From assembly GCA_041660925.1 (NCBI GenBank), contig JBAZVI010000001.1, forward strand, positions 248,001 through 312,000: a DNA stretch of 64,000 nt. Direction: 5' to 3'. The notes beneath the pieces are model-generated. The model was given only the letters and a program-made list of their open reading frames with translations, had not been told where the DNA came from and made no database searches. Position 1 is the stretch's first letter. Every line of letters starts with the position of its first letter. Positions 25,386 through 33,562 of this stretch are shown here, piece by piece. This DNA is from Elusimicrobiota bacterium (GTDB lineage Bacteria > Elusimicrobiota > Elusimicrobia > UBA1565). Made by a program: the position numbers and the translations under genes.

Positions 25386-27668
25386 ATGACCCGAAAGCTT
25401 CCCGCCGCGATCCTCGCCGCCGCGCTCGTGCTGCTCTCCCCCGGCCTGCCGGCCTGGGAAGCGGCCGCGCAAACATTCTCCGTCGCCCCGGTGCACGGCG
25501 CGCAGGCGCCCTCCGCCGTCGTCGCGGCCCTGCCGGGCGCCCTCCCTCTCGGTACCGGGAACGCCCTGCGCTCGCTGACGGCGCCGCTCGCCCTCGGGCT
25601 GACGACGACCCTCTCGCAGAGCCCCGTCGTGAAGACCGCCGCGAACGCCGCCCCCCTCCAGGGGACGGATGTCCCGGCCGCGGTCGTGAAGGGAGCTCTC
25701 GCCGCGCAGAACCCCTTCGCGCGCGCCGCCCTGACCGGCAAGACGGAGAGCGCGACGCCGGCGGCCGCCGCCCTCCTCGCCGACCCCTCCTCCGTCGCCC
25801 CCTCCGCCGAGACCCTCGCGAACGCCTCCTCCGAAGAGGCGAGCGGGGCGACGAGCGCCGCGATGGCCCGCCTCCTCTCCATCCCCGAGACGAAGACGCA
25901 GGGAGCGGTCGCCGACCCCGTCCCGGTCCAGGGCGGCTGGAAGACCCTCGCGGCCCGCCTCCTCCCCCGCTCCTCGAACGCCTCCTACGGGGAATCGACC
26001 GTCCCGGCGCCCCTCTCGACGCGCATCTACGACTCCGTCGTGCGCCCGGCCTCCCGCATGGTCCTGGGCTCGGCGATCATCGCCGGCCTCAACGCCGCCT
26101 ACGACTGGGTCCTCGCCGGCCTCGGGCTCTCCCCGACGACCACGGTCTTCCGCATCCTCAAGGGCGCCGTCATCCTCTGGGGCGTGGTCCAGTCCCTGAG
26201 TCTCCATGAGCTCGGCCACGCCTGGGTCGCGGAGCGGGAAGGCGACGTCACCCCGCGCATGGCGGGCCAGATGTCCGCGAACCCCCTGACCTTCACGAGC
26301 CCGGCCGGAGCGACGATGCTCATGGTCTCCTCGATGCTGGGCTTCCCCGTCGGAGTCTTCGCGACCAACGTCCAGCGCGACTTCTCCCTGACGAAGCACC
26401 GCGGGGCGATGGCCCGCCTCGCCGTGGCGGGCCCGCTCGTCAACCTCGCCCTCACGGTGGTCCTCGGAGGCATCGTCGTCGCGGCGAAGGCCTTCTTCCC
26501 GGCCCTCGTCGTCATGCCCTGGGCGGCCGGCTTCCTGCGCTCGCTGGCGATGCTCTCGCTGGTCAATCTCACCCTCGGGGTGCTCAACCTCATCCCGCTC
26601 GGCCCCCTCGACGGGCAGAAGGTCTTCCGCCGCTTCGTCCCGGAGAGCTGGCTGAAGACCTTCGACAAGTTCAGCGTGGTCATCGGCCTGGGCCTCCTGC
26701 TCCTCTACATGGTCTACAGCCTCGGCTCGACCTCCTATACGGCCGCGACGAGTCAAGGCGCCGGGACGCCCTTCGGCAACACGAACGACCCGTTCCTCAT
26801 GAGCATCGTCGCCAACGGCATGATCCTCTGGGCGCTCGCGGTCCGACCCGCGTTCGTCTCCGCGAAAGCGGCGGTCAAGAAGTTCTTCGCCGACCGCCGC
26901 CTCCTCAAGGCCGGCGGCCTGCCGGTCCGCCTCTCTCTGAGCCGACTCAAGGGGAAAAGTCCCGTCCAGGCCTCCGCGTCCCTCTCCGTCGTCGTACCCT
27001 GGTCGGCGGACGCGTCTCTGCGCGAGCTCCTGCAGGGCGACTACGCGCTCATCGACCCCGCCGCCGCCGCCGCGCTTCCCGAAGAACGGAGGACCGCGAG
27101 CCGTCTCGACGACGGCTCCTCGGTCCGCATCGACGAGGAGCTCGCGGAGGGCGCGAGCGCCGGCCGCTGGCTCCTGCTCTCCAGAGAGGGCCCCATCGAG
27201 CGCTTCGTCCTCCTCCCGGCCGAGGCGCTCGGCGGGCCCGCGAAGGTCCTGGAGATCCTCCACACGCAGGCCGCGGCCGCGGCGATGGGCGGAAACGAGA
27301 AGGGCCGCCGGCTCCTGAGCCCGGCCGAGACGAAGCTCGTCGTCGGGCTCTCCAAGGAGCTCAAGGCCCCGGTCTACGAGCTCGACTTCGCGCCGACGAA
27401 AGGACTCCCCGCGCTCGCGCGCTACGCCCCCACGGAGCAGGGGAAGGCCTTCTTCCTCCGCCTCGACCTCATCGAAGCCGTGGCGAAGCTTCCGGAAGCG
27501 GAGCGCCCGGGAGTGGTCGGGCTCCTGACGACGTACCTCTCGGGGGTGCGCGCGACGATAGAGCGCGGGGTCGCCTTCGAGCCGGCCGACGCCGAGCTTC
27601 CGCAGCTCCGCATCGCCGCCGCCATCCTCGAGCGCGTCGAGCAGAAGGAAGCGGCCTCCGCGCGCTGA
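25386..27668 (+). CDS. M50-type site-2 protease-like membrane protein with exported N-terminus
   Basis: 760 aa. Signal peptide at 1-28, about 170 residues of Ala/Pro/Val-rich low complexity, then a polytopic domain with HELGH in TM (VQSLSLHELGHAW) and NLIPLGPLDGQ, the zinc-binding HExxH and NxxPxxPLDG motifs of M50 intramembrane metalloproteases. After the membrane part comes a soluble C-terminal domain of about 270 residues of unknown type. It probably cleaves within or near the membrane. The architecture mirrors the LspA-like and HExxH proteins nearby. Terminator-like hairpin follows. Confidence 0.88.
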   Translation: MTRKLPAAILAAALVLLSPGLPAWEAAAQTFSVAPVHGAQAPSAVVAALPGALPLGTGNALRSLTAPLALGLTTTLSQSPVVKTAANAAPLQGTDVPAAVVKGALAAQNPFARAALTGKTESATPAAAALLADPSSVAPSAETLANASSEEASGATSAAMARLLSIPETKTQGAVADPVPVQGGWKTLAARLLPRSSNASYGESTVPAPLSTRIYDSVVRPASRMVLGSAIIAGLNAAYDWVLAGLGLSPTTTVFRILKGAVILWGVVQSLSLHELGHAWVAEREGDVTPRMAGQMSANPLTFTSPAGATMLMVSSMLGFPVGVFATNVQRDFSLTKHRGAMARLAVAGPLVNLALTVVLGGIVVAAKAFFPALVVMPWAAGFLRSLAMLSLVNLTLGVLNLIPLGPLDGQKVFRRFVPESWLKTFDKFSVVIGLGLLLLYMVYSLGSTSYTAATSQGAGTPFGNTNDPFLMSIVANGMILWALAVRPAFVSAKAAVKKFFADRRLLKAGGLPVRLSLSRLKGKSPVQASASLSVVVPWSADASLRELLQGDYALIDPAAAAALPEERRTASRLDDGSSVRIDEELAEGASAGRWLLLSREGPIERFVLLPAEALGGPAKVLEILHTQAAAAAMGGNEKGRRLLSPAETKLVVGLSKELKAPVYELDFAPTKGLPALARYAPTEQGKAFFLRLDLIEAVAKLPEAERPGVVGLLTTYLSGVRATIERGVAFEPADAELPQLRIAAAILERVEQKEAASAR

Positions 27669-27691
27669 GAGGCCCCCTCCGCATAAGCCTC

Positions 27692-27720
27692 GGAGCCCCT
27701 CCCCGTCGGAGGGGCTCCTC
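27692..27720 (+). terminator. Terminator-like hairpin after the M50-type gene
   Basis: 11-bp stem GGAGCCCCTCC/GGAGGGGCTCC with CCGTC loop, followed by only a weak T-tract (TCTGCT). It ends directly before the -10 of the small ORF at 27736. Confidence 0.6.
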
Positions 27721-27735
27721 TGCTATGATGGGCGC

Positions 27736-27861
27736 ATGGACCTGCGCGCGGGGCTGGCCCGCCGCCGCGCCGCCGGGCTCCTCTCCCCCTGGAAGGTCGA
27801 CCGCGAGAGCGTCCGCTACAACCTCCAGCCCGCCCTCGAGCGCCTCGCCGGAGAGAAATAG
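27736..27861 (+). CDS. Small leaderless-type ORF, 41 aa
   Basis: MDLRAGLARRRAAGLLSPWK and 21 more residues, ending LERLAGEK; basic and helix-prone. TATGAT at 27724-27729 ends exactly 6 nt before the ATG, the spacing shared with the bona fide genes here. Followed by two strong hairpins before ppdK. It could be a real small protein or the remnant of a longer gene; no family recognised. Confidence 0.45.
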   Translation: MDLRAGLARRRAAGLLSPWKVDRESVRYNLQPALERLAGEK

Positions 27862-27863
27862 CG

Positions 27864-27945
27864 CCCCTCTCCCATCCCATGGGAGAGGGGAAAGCGCTCT
27901 CTGCGCGCGGGGTGAGGGGGCGAGGCCATTGCAGGCCTCGCCCCC
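27864..27945. repeat. Pair of GC-rich palindromes before ppdK
   Basis: First, CCCCTCTCCCAT-CCC-ATGGGAGAGGGG (27864-27890); second, GGGGGCGAGGCC-ATTGCA-GGCCTCGCCCCC (27916-27945); both with perfect 12-bp arms. The first shares its core with the palindrome inside the LspA-like gene. Together they look like a compound REP-type element, and may also insulate the ppdK promoter. Confidence 0.75.
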
Positions 27946-27952
27946 GAAATTC

Positions 27953-27958
27953 TATAGT
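27953..27958 (+). promoter_or_regulatory. -10 element of ppdK
   Basis: TATAGT about 37 nt before the ATG, with AGGAGGA Shine-Dalgarno at about 27979-27985: a conventional leadered gene. Confidence 0.6.
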
Positions 27959-27995
27959 ATCCTCGTCGTAGAAACCCCCAGGAGGACCTCCCAAG

Positions 27996-30776
27996 ATGCC
28001 CGCGACCTGCTCCCGCAAACCCTGCGCCTCGTCCGCCAAGCCCATGAAGATCGGCAAGATGGTCTACTTCTTCGGCGGCGGCAAGGCCGACGGAAACGAA
28101 TCCATGAAGAACCTGCTCGGCGGCAAAGGCGCCAACCTCGCCGAGATGGCCGGCCATAAGAACCTGCGCCTGCCCGTGCCCCCCGGCTTCACCATCACCA
28201 CCGAGGTCTGCACCTACTATTGGGCCAACCGCCGCAACTACCCCAAGGGCCTGCGCGAGACCGTCGAGGAGAACCTCCGGAAGATCGAGAAGCTCACCGG
28301 CAAGGTCTTCGGCGACGCCCAGAACCCCCTGCTCGTCTCCGTGCGCTCCGGCGCGCGCAAGTCGATGCCGGGAATGATGGAGACCATCCTGAACTGCGGC
28401 CTCACCGAGGGGACGATCCCCGGACTGGTCCGCAAGTCCAACGAGCGCTTCGTCTACGACGCCTACCGCCGCCTCATCACCATGTACGCCGACGTCGTCA
28501 TGGAGAAGGCCGCGGGCATCGAGCCCAAGGACGACATGGGCATCCGCCGCCAGCTCGAGCGGATCATGGACGAGCTGAAGCAGCGCAAGGGCTACAAGTC
28601 CGACACCGACATGTCGGCCAAGGACCTCAAGACCCTCTGCACCCAGTACAAGGCGAAGATCCAGGAAGTCCTGGGCACGCCGTTCCCGGACGACCCGATG
28701 GAGCAGCTGTGGGGCTCGGTCGGCGCCGTGTTCGCGTCCTGGATGGGCAAGCGCGCCGTCTCCTACCGCCGCATCGAGGGCATCCCCGAGGCGTGGGGCA
28801 CGGCCGTCAACGTCCAGTCGATGGTGTTCGGCAACATGGGCGACACCTGCGCCACGGGCGTGGGCTTCACCCGCAACCCCGGCACCGGCCACAACAGCTT
28901 CTACGGCGAGTTCCTCGTGAACGCGCAGGGAGAGGACGTGGTCGCCGGCATCCGCACCCCGGCCCCCATCAACGAGGACAGCCGCAGCGACCAGTCGAAG
29001 GGCCTCAAGTCCCTCGAGCAGGTCATGCCCGAGGTCTACAGGGAGCTCTTCGCCATCCGCAACCGCCTCGAGAAGCACTACCGCGACATGCTGGACATCG
29101 AGTTCACCATCGAGGAAGGCACGCTCTACATGCTCCAGTGCCGCGTCGGCAAGCGCAACGGCCCCTCGGCCGTGCGCATCGCGCTGGACATGCTCAAGGA
29201 GAAGCTCATCACGAAGGAGGAGGCGATCCTGCGCGTGACGCCGGCGCAGCTCGACGAGCTGCTCCACCCCATCGTGGACCCCAAGGCCGAAGCGACGAGC
29301 AAGGTCATCGCCAAGGGCCTGCCGGCCGGCCCCGGCGGCGCGAAGGGCATGATCGTCTTCACCGCCCAGGACGCCGTGAACTGGGCGAAGAACGGCAAGC
29401 AGGTCATCCTCGTCCGCGAGGAGACCAACCCCGAGGACGTCGAGGGCATGCGCGCGGCGCAGGCCATCCTGACGGCCCGCGGCGGCATGACCTCGCACGC
29501 GGCGCTCGTGGCCCGCGGCTGGGGCAAGTGCTGCGTCGTCGGCTGCGGAGCGCTCGAGGTGGACCTCCACAAGAAGACCGCGACGACCTCCGGCATCACC
29601 CTGAAGGAAGGCGACTGGATCACGCTCAACGGGTCGAAGGGCGTCGTCTACCAGGGCGAGCTGCCGATGCGCAGCGCCGACGAGGGCAACACGGAGCTCG
29701 AGCAGTTCCTGCGGCTCTGCAACGGCCTGCGGGCGCTCAAGGTCCGCGCGAACGCGGACACGCCCGACGACGCCGCTCGAGCCCGCCGCTTCGGGGCCGA
29801 GGGCATCGGGCTCTTCCGCGTCGAGCACATGTTCTACGGCAAGGGCGCCGAGCAGCCGCTCTTCAAGCTGCGCAAGATGATCGTGTCCAAGACGCTCGAG
29901 GAGCGGCGCGCCGCCCTCAACGAGCTCTTCCCGCACGTGAAGAGCGACATCAAGGCGACGCTGAAGGCGATGGCCGGCTTCCCGGTCACCATCCGCACCA
30001 TCGACCCGCCGCTCCATGAGTTCGTCCCGCACGAACAGGAGAAGCTGCGCGAGCTGGCACAGTCCCTGAACATCGACATGTCGGAGCTCGAGAAGCGCGC
30101 CCACGGGCTGCGCGAGAGCAACCCGATGATGGGCCATCGCGGCGTGCGCCTGGGGATCACCTACCCCGAGGTCACCGAGATGCAGGTCCGCGCCATCTTC
30201 GAGGCCGCGGCCGAGCTGCTCAAGGAGGGCGTCAAGACGCTCCCCGAGATCATGATCCCCGTCGTCTGCGTCGAGACCGAGCTCAAGCACCAGTACGAGC
30301 TCATCGCGCGCGTGTACGCCGAGGTGTGCAGGGCCAAGGGGATGAAGACCATCCCGCACATGGTCGGCACGATGATCGAGATCCCGCGCGCGGCGCTGCA
30401 GGCCGACAAGATCGCGGGCGAGGCGCAGTTCTTCTCCTTCGGGACGAACGACCTCACCCAGATGACCTTCGGCTTCTCGCGCGACGACACGGGCGGGTTC
30501 ATGGGCGACTACCTGGAGAAGAACATCCTCCCGGTCGACCCGTTCCAGACCCTCGACCAGGCCGGCGTGGGCGAGCTCATCCACCTCGCCGTCCAGCGCG
30601 GCCGCCGGGTCCGCAAGGACCTGAAGGTCGGCATCTGCGGCGAGCACGGCGGAGACCCCGCCAGCGTGGAGTTCTGCCACTCCGAGAACTTCAGCTACGT
30701 GTCCTGCTCGCCCTTCCGCGTGCCGATCGCCATCCTGGCCGCGGCGCAGGCCGTCGCCAAGGGAAAGAAGCGGTAA
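27996..30776 (+). CDS. ppdK: Pyruvate, phosphate dikinase
   Basis: 926 aa, near the family norm of 870-900. It interconverts pyruvate + ATP + Pi with PEP + AMP + PPi. The ATP-grasp domain opens FFGGGKADGNESMKNLLGGKGANLAEM and contains SVRSGARKSMPGMMETILN. The phosphohistidine domain has GGMTSHAALVARGWGKCCVVG (catalytic His). The PEP-binding barrel has GIGLFRVEHMF, MGHRGVRLGIT and the C-terminal GICGEHGGDP with the acid/base Cys position. The N-terminal 16 residues before MKIGKMVYFF are an unusual Cys/Lys tail; a start at that internal Met is possible. In anaerobes it often works glycolytically with PPi. Confidence 0.98.
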   Translation: MPATCSRKPCASSAKPMKIGKMVYFFGGGKADGNESMKNLLGGKGANLAEMAGHKNLRLPVPPGFTITTEVCTYYWANRRNYPKGLRETVEENLRKIEKLTGKVFGDAQNPLLVSVRSGARKSMPGMMETILNCGLTEGTIPGLVRKSNERFVYDAYRRLITMYADVVMEKAAGIEPKDDMGIRRQLERIMDELKQRKGYKSDTDMSAKDLKTLCTQYKAKIQEVLGTPFPDDPMEQLWGSVGAVFASWMGKRAVSYRRIEGIPEAWGTAVNVQSMVFGNMGDTCATGVGFTRNPGTGHNSFYGEFLVNAQGEDVVAGIRTPAPINEDSRSDQSKGLKSLEQVMPEVYRELFAIRNRLEKHYRDMLDIEFTIEEGTLYMLQCRVGKRNGPSAVRIALDMLKEKLITKEEAILRVTPAQLDELLHPIVDPKAEATSKVIAKGLPAGPGGAKGMIVFTAQDAVNWAKNGKQVILVREETNPEDVEGMRAAQAILTARGGMTSHAALVARGWGKCCVVGCGALEVDLHKKTATTSGITLKEGDWITLNGSKGVVYQGELPMRSADEGNTELEQFLRLCNGLRALKVRANADTPDDAARARRFGAEGIGLFRVEHMFYGKGAEQPLFKLRKMIVSKTLEERRAALNELFPHVKSDIKATLKAMAGFPVTIRTIDPPLHEFVPHEQEKLRELAQSLNIDMSELEKRAHGLRESNPMMGHRGVRLGITYPEVTEMQVRAIFEAAAELLKEGVKTLPEIMIPVVCVETELKHQYELIARVYAEVCRAKGMKTIPHMVGTMIEIPRAALQADKIAGEAQFFSFGTNDLTQMTFGFSRDDTGGFMGDYLEKNILPVDPFQTLDQAGVGELIHLAVQRGRRVRKDLKVGICGEHGGDPASVEFCHSENFSYVSCSPFRVPIAILAAAQAVAKGKKR

Positions 30777-30793
30777 GCCCGGGCGGCGCAAAG

Positions 30794-30832
30794 AACCCCG
30801 GCGGGGCGCAAGCCCCGCCGGGGTTTCTCTTT
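30794..30832 (+). terminator. Intrinsic terminator of ppdK
   Basis: 14-bp perfect stem AACCCCGGCGGGGC with GCAA loop, then TTTCTCTTT, 17 nt after the stop. Confidence 0.93.
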
Positions 30833-30844
30833 GCTTCCGCCGGT

Positions 30845-31699
30845 TCAGCGCGGCGGCAGCGCGGCCAGAGCCTCCCGCCATTCTTCGTCGGTGACGCCCA
30901 GCGCCTTGCGAGCCGACTCGAGCCGGTAGGAGAGCCCGGGAGGAAGCCCCGGACTCGACTGGGCCAGCCCCGGCAGCACGGCCTCCTTGAGCGGAGGCCC
31001 CATGCGCTCGAGTTCATAGAGCGCGTCTCCCTGGAGCTCCTCGTCGCCGCCGCGCAGGAGGAAGAGCAGGGCGGGGACGCCGTCGGCCCCGAGCGAGCCC
31101 AGGAAATGCGCTCCGTCCCGCCGGAAGTACAGCCGCTCCGCGCTGGGCGTCCCGTCTCGCGAGGCGACCAGCGCCCGGGCGACCGGTTCGGCCGCCGGGG
31201 CCGCCGCCGGGCCCGACATCCAGAGCTGATGGACGGCGCCCCAGCGGACGAAGAGGTCGTCGCGTTCGAGCGCCGCGACAAGGGCGCGGACGGCCTCCTC
31301 CCGGCGCTCCGGCGGCAGTTCGGAGACCCTCCCGGGGATGCGCGCGAACTCCCGGACGCTCCCGTCGGCCCGGATCGTGAGGAACAGCTTCTGGAAGTAG
31401 TTGAAGGTCATGAGCATGAGGAGGATCGGGAGCGCGACGGCGAGGGCCGCCTTCCCCAGCGCCCCGACGCCTTCCCCCTTCGCCTTGCCCGCCGCGGTCA
31501 CGACCGCCATCCCGATGACGAAGGGGATCCCCAGCGCCCACGCCCGGCCGTAGGCCTGCCAATGGTAGGCGGCGACGAGCGAGAGGACCAGCGTCCCGAG
31601 CGCCGCCGCGATCCGGGCGGCCTCGAACCAGCCCCGGCGCCAGCAGAAGGCGAACGCCGCCCAGGGGACGATCAGGTACAGCCAGGGGAGGGTGTCCAT
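30845..31699 (-). CDS. Membrane protein with HEAT-like C-terminus
   Basis: 284 aa. Four or five membrane helices in residues 1-120 (LYLIVPWAAFAFCW ... ALAVALPILLMLMTFNYF), then a soluble helical part with repeated pairs such as RREEAVRALVAALERDDLFVRWGAV and GVPALLFLLRGGDEELQGDALYELERMG, which resemble HEAT/armadillo repeats. No function is recognised. TATACT ends 7 nt before the ATG at 31699. Converges on ppdK. Confidence 0.7.
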   Translation of the reverse strand: MDTLPWLYLIVPWAAFAFCWRRGWFEAARIAAALGTLVLSLVAAYHWQAYGRAWALGIPFVIGMAVVTAAGKAKGEGVGALGKAALAVALPILLMLMTFNYFQKLFLTIRADGSVREFARIPGRVSELPPERREEAVRALVAALERDDLFVRWGAVHQLWMSGPAAAPAAEPVARALVASRDGTPSAERLYFRRDGAHFLGSLGADGVPALLFLLRGGDEELQGDALYELERMGPPLKEAVLPGLAQSSPGLPPGLSYRLESARKALGVTDEEWREALAALPPR

Positions 31700-31742
31700 G
31701 CTCCGGAGTATAGGCCGCTTGCGCGTCGAAGGCAAGCGGGCT

Positions 31743-31784
31743 GAAAGAGACGGCGAGCGGCCCCGAGAGAAGTCGAGGGGCCGC
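31743..31784 (-). terminator. Terminator of the exported protein gene at 31.8-32.3 kb
   Basis: 8-bp stem GCGGCCCC/GGGGCCGC with 12-nt loop; on the minus strand followed by TCTCTTTC. Confidence 0.55.
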
Positions 31785-31811
31785 CCGCCGGTCCGCGGAG
31801 AGGTCCTGCGG

Positions 31812-32291
31812 CTACTCGGCCCGGATCGCTTCCAGCCGGAGCGAGGCGGTCCCGAGCGCCTTCGCGAAGGCGAAGGTGTCGCGCACGAAGTCCTTCTGCA
31901 GCGCCTCGAGCATGATCTTCTCGGCGGTCGTCGAGGCCTTCGCCTTGCCGAGCTCGTAGGCCTTCGCCTGGAGCTCCTCGAGGCCCTTGGAGGCGCCCGT
32001 CTGCGCGCACTCGCGTCCGAAGGCCGTGAGCTGCTCGTCGGTGTAGGCGGCGTCGAGCTGGGGCTCCAGCGTGCCCCGCAGGTCCTTGAGCGACTTCGCG
32101 ATCGCATTGAGCTGCTCGCGCTCGCGGATGGGAAGGACCTTCGCCTCGGCGACGATGACGACGTCGCCCTGGGACGCGGAGGCCTTGAGCAATGCGGGGA
32201 AGTCGGTGTAGGCGAACTCCGCGAAGCCCGCGGCGGAAGCCGCGAGGGCGCCGGCGGCGACCAGGACGAACGTCAGAGCGAGACCTTTCAT
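31812..32291 (-). CDS. Exported helical protein of unknown function
   Basis: 159 aa from ATG 32291 with signal peptide MKGLALTFVLVAAGALAASA. The mature part is mostly helical (residues 60-159) with one Cys; no domain recognised. Start placed at the Met preceding the signal peptide. Its own terminator-like hairpin follows, so it is probably monocistronic. Confidence 0.7.
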   Translation of the reverse strand: MKGLALTFVLVAAGALAASAAGFAEFAYTDFPALLKASASQGDVVIVAEAKVLPIREREQLNAIAKSLKDLRGTLEPQLDAAYTDEQLTAFGRECAQTGASKGLEELQAKAYELGKAKASTTAEKIMLEALQKDFVRDTFAFAKALGTASLRLEAIRAE

Positions 32292-32432
32292 CGTGAATCT
32301 CCCGGCCGCGGCGTTCACCGCCGGACGGCCGCACACATCCTAGCTCGGGACGGACGCGACCGACATGAGCCGTTGCGGCCGAGGCAAGACGACATTGGTC
32401 CTAGCGCGGATGCTTTACAACGCGTCGGAGAC

Positions 32433-32479
32433 CGGGAACCTGCGGTTCCCGGTGCGCAGAAGCCATCGGGATGGCTTCT
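32433..32479 (+). ncRNA. Candidate structured RNA or leader: two adjacent hairpins
   Basis: Hairpin 1 CGGGAACC-TGC-GGTTCCCG and hairpin 2 AGAAGCCAT-CGGG-ATGGCTTCT lie 6 nt apart, 80 nt upstream of the MltB-like gene, with a TACAAC -10-like sequence at 32416-32421. Could be a small RNA or 5' leader. A 37-codon frame (MLYNASETGN...) also crosses it, which weakens the RNA reading. Confidence 0.35.
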
Positions 32480-32556
32480 CGGATGAGGGAGCCATGGACC
32501 CATGCGGGGACCGAGCATATTGACCCTCCCCGGAGCCGTCGGGATGGGGTATCAAT

Positions 32557-33537
32557 ATGACGATGCACCGGAGCCTCCTCGCGCCGCTCCTCGTCCTCCC
32601 GCTGCTCGCCGCGGGCTCCGCCCGCGCGGCCGAGCCCTGGCTCGCCGACGGCGCCTTCCTCCGGGACCTCTCGATCCTCCAGCAGGGCATGGCGGAGCGC
32701 GTCGCCGCCTCCCGCGTCGTGCGCAAGGCCGCGCGCCAGCTCGAGAAGGAGGACGCCTTCCGCATGGTCCTCTCCGAGCTCGAGGGCTCGGGCGTCCCGG
32801 AAGAATACGTCCGCGCCGTCTTCTTCGAGCCCGGACCGCAGGTCCTCGAGGAGGTCGTGGCCCGCTTCTCCTCTCCGGGCATCGTGCGCACCGACGAGGA
32901 GCTCCGGCAGATCCTCGAAGGGCGCATCGCCCGCGGCGCGAGCTTCTACCTGGAGAACAAAGCCCTGCTCGCGCGCATCGTCGAGCGCTACGGCGTGGAC
33001 CCCTTCCTGCTCGTCGCCGTCGCCGGCGTCGAGTCGCGCTACGGCGCCCGCGCGGTGCAGTACCCGGTCTTCGACGCGCTCTACACCGCGCTCCTGCGCG
33101 TGAAGGGCCGCGCCGACTTCGCGGCGCACGAGCTCGCGGCCCTGCTGCGCATCTGCCGCGCCGAGGACATCCACCCGGGGAGCATCGGAGGCTCCTACGC
33201 CGGCGCCTTCGGCTTCACGCAGTTCATGCCCTCCTCGTTCCTCGCCTACGCGGTGGACTTCGACGGGGATTCCAAGCGCGGCTGGACCTCCTGGCCGGAC
33301 GCATTGGCGAGCACGGCCAACTACCTCCGCCAGAACGGCTACAAGCCCAAGGGCGGGTTCAGCCGCGGAGGAGCGGTCTGGAAGTCGATCTACGCCTACA
33401 ACCACTCCGACAAGTACGTCCGCGAGGTCCTGAAACTCCGCTCGGACATCATCCAGCGGCTCCCGCCCGAGGAGCGGCCGGCGCCCCCTCCCGCCCCCAA
33501 GAAGCCCCCGAAGAAGAAGCCGACCCACCGCCGGTAA
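32557..33537 (+). CDS. Lytic murein transglycosylase, MltB-like
   Basis: 326 aa with signal peptide LLAPLLVLPLLAAGSARA and no lipobox, so periplasmic. MltB/SltB family features are VAVAGVESRYGA (catalytic Glu), GAFGFTQFMPSSFLAYAVDFDGDSKR-type region and TANYLRQNGY. It cleaves peptidoglycan glycan strands with formation of anhydro-muramic ends. The C-terminus ends in a Pro/Lys tail (APKKPPKKKP). A second ATG at 32563 is equally usable and fits better with the upstream TATCAA hexamer. Confidence 0.92.
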   Translation: MTMHRSLLAPLLVLPLLAAGSARAAEPWLADGAFLRDLSILQQGMAERVAASRVVRKAARQLEKEDAFRMVLSELEGSGVPEEYVRAVFFEPGPQVLEEVVARFSSPGIVRTDEELRQILEGRIARGASFYLENKALLARIVERYGVDPFLLVAVAGVESRYGARAVQYPVFDALYTALLRVKGRADFAAHELAALLRICRAEDIHPGSIGGSYAGAFGFTQFMPSSFLAYAVDFDGDSKRGWTSWPDALASTANYLRQNGYKPKGGFSRGGAVWKSIYAYNHSDKYVREVLKLRSDIIQRLPPEERPAPPPAPKKPPKKKPTHRR

Positions 33538-33562
33538 GCCGGGGATTTCCTAAGATATCCGC

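Noticed and set aside
21571..25476. Very long open frame antisense to nifJ, and similar ones antisense to ppdK, ppk1 and glgP
   Set aside because: High GC with codon bias leaves antisense frames open; their proteins are low-complexity Arg/Ala/Gly/Glu and show no motifs, while the sense frames match known enzymes throughout.
32411..32520. 37-codon frame MLYNASETGN... before the MltB-like gene
   Set aside because: No ribosome site and the segment is dominated by two hairpins; not enough support for a protein.
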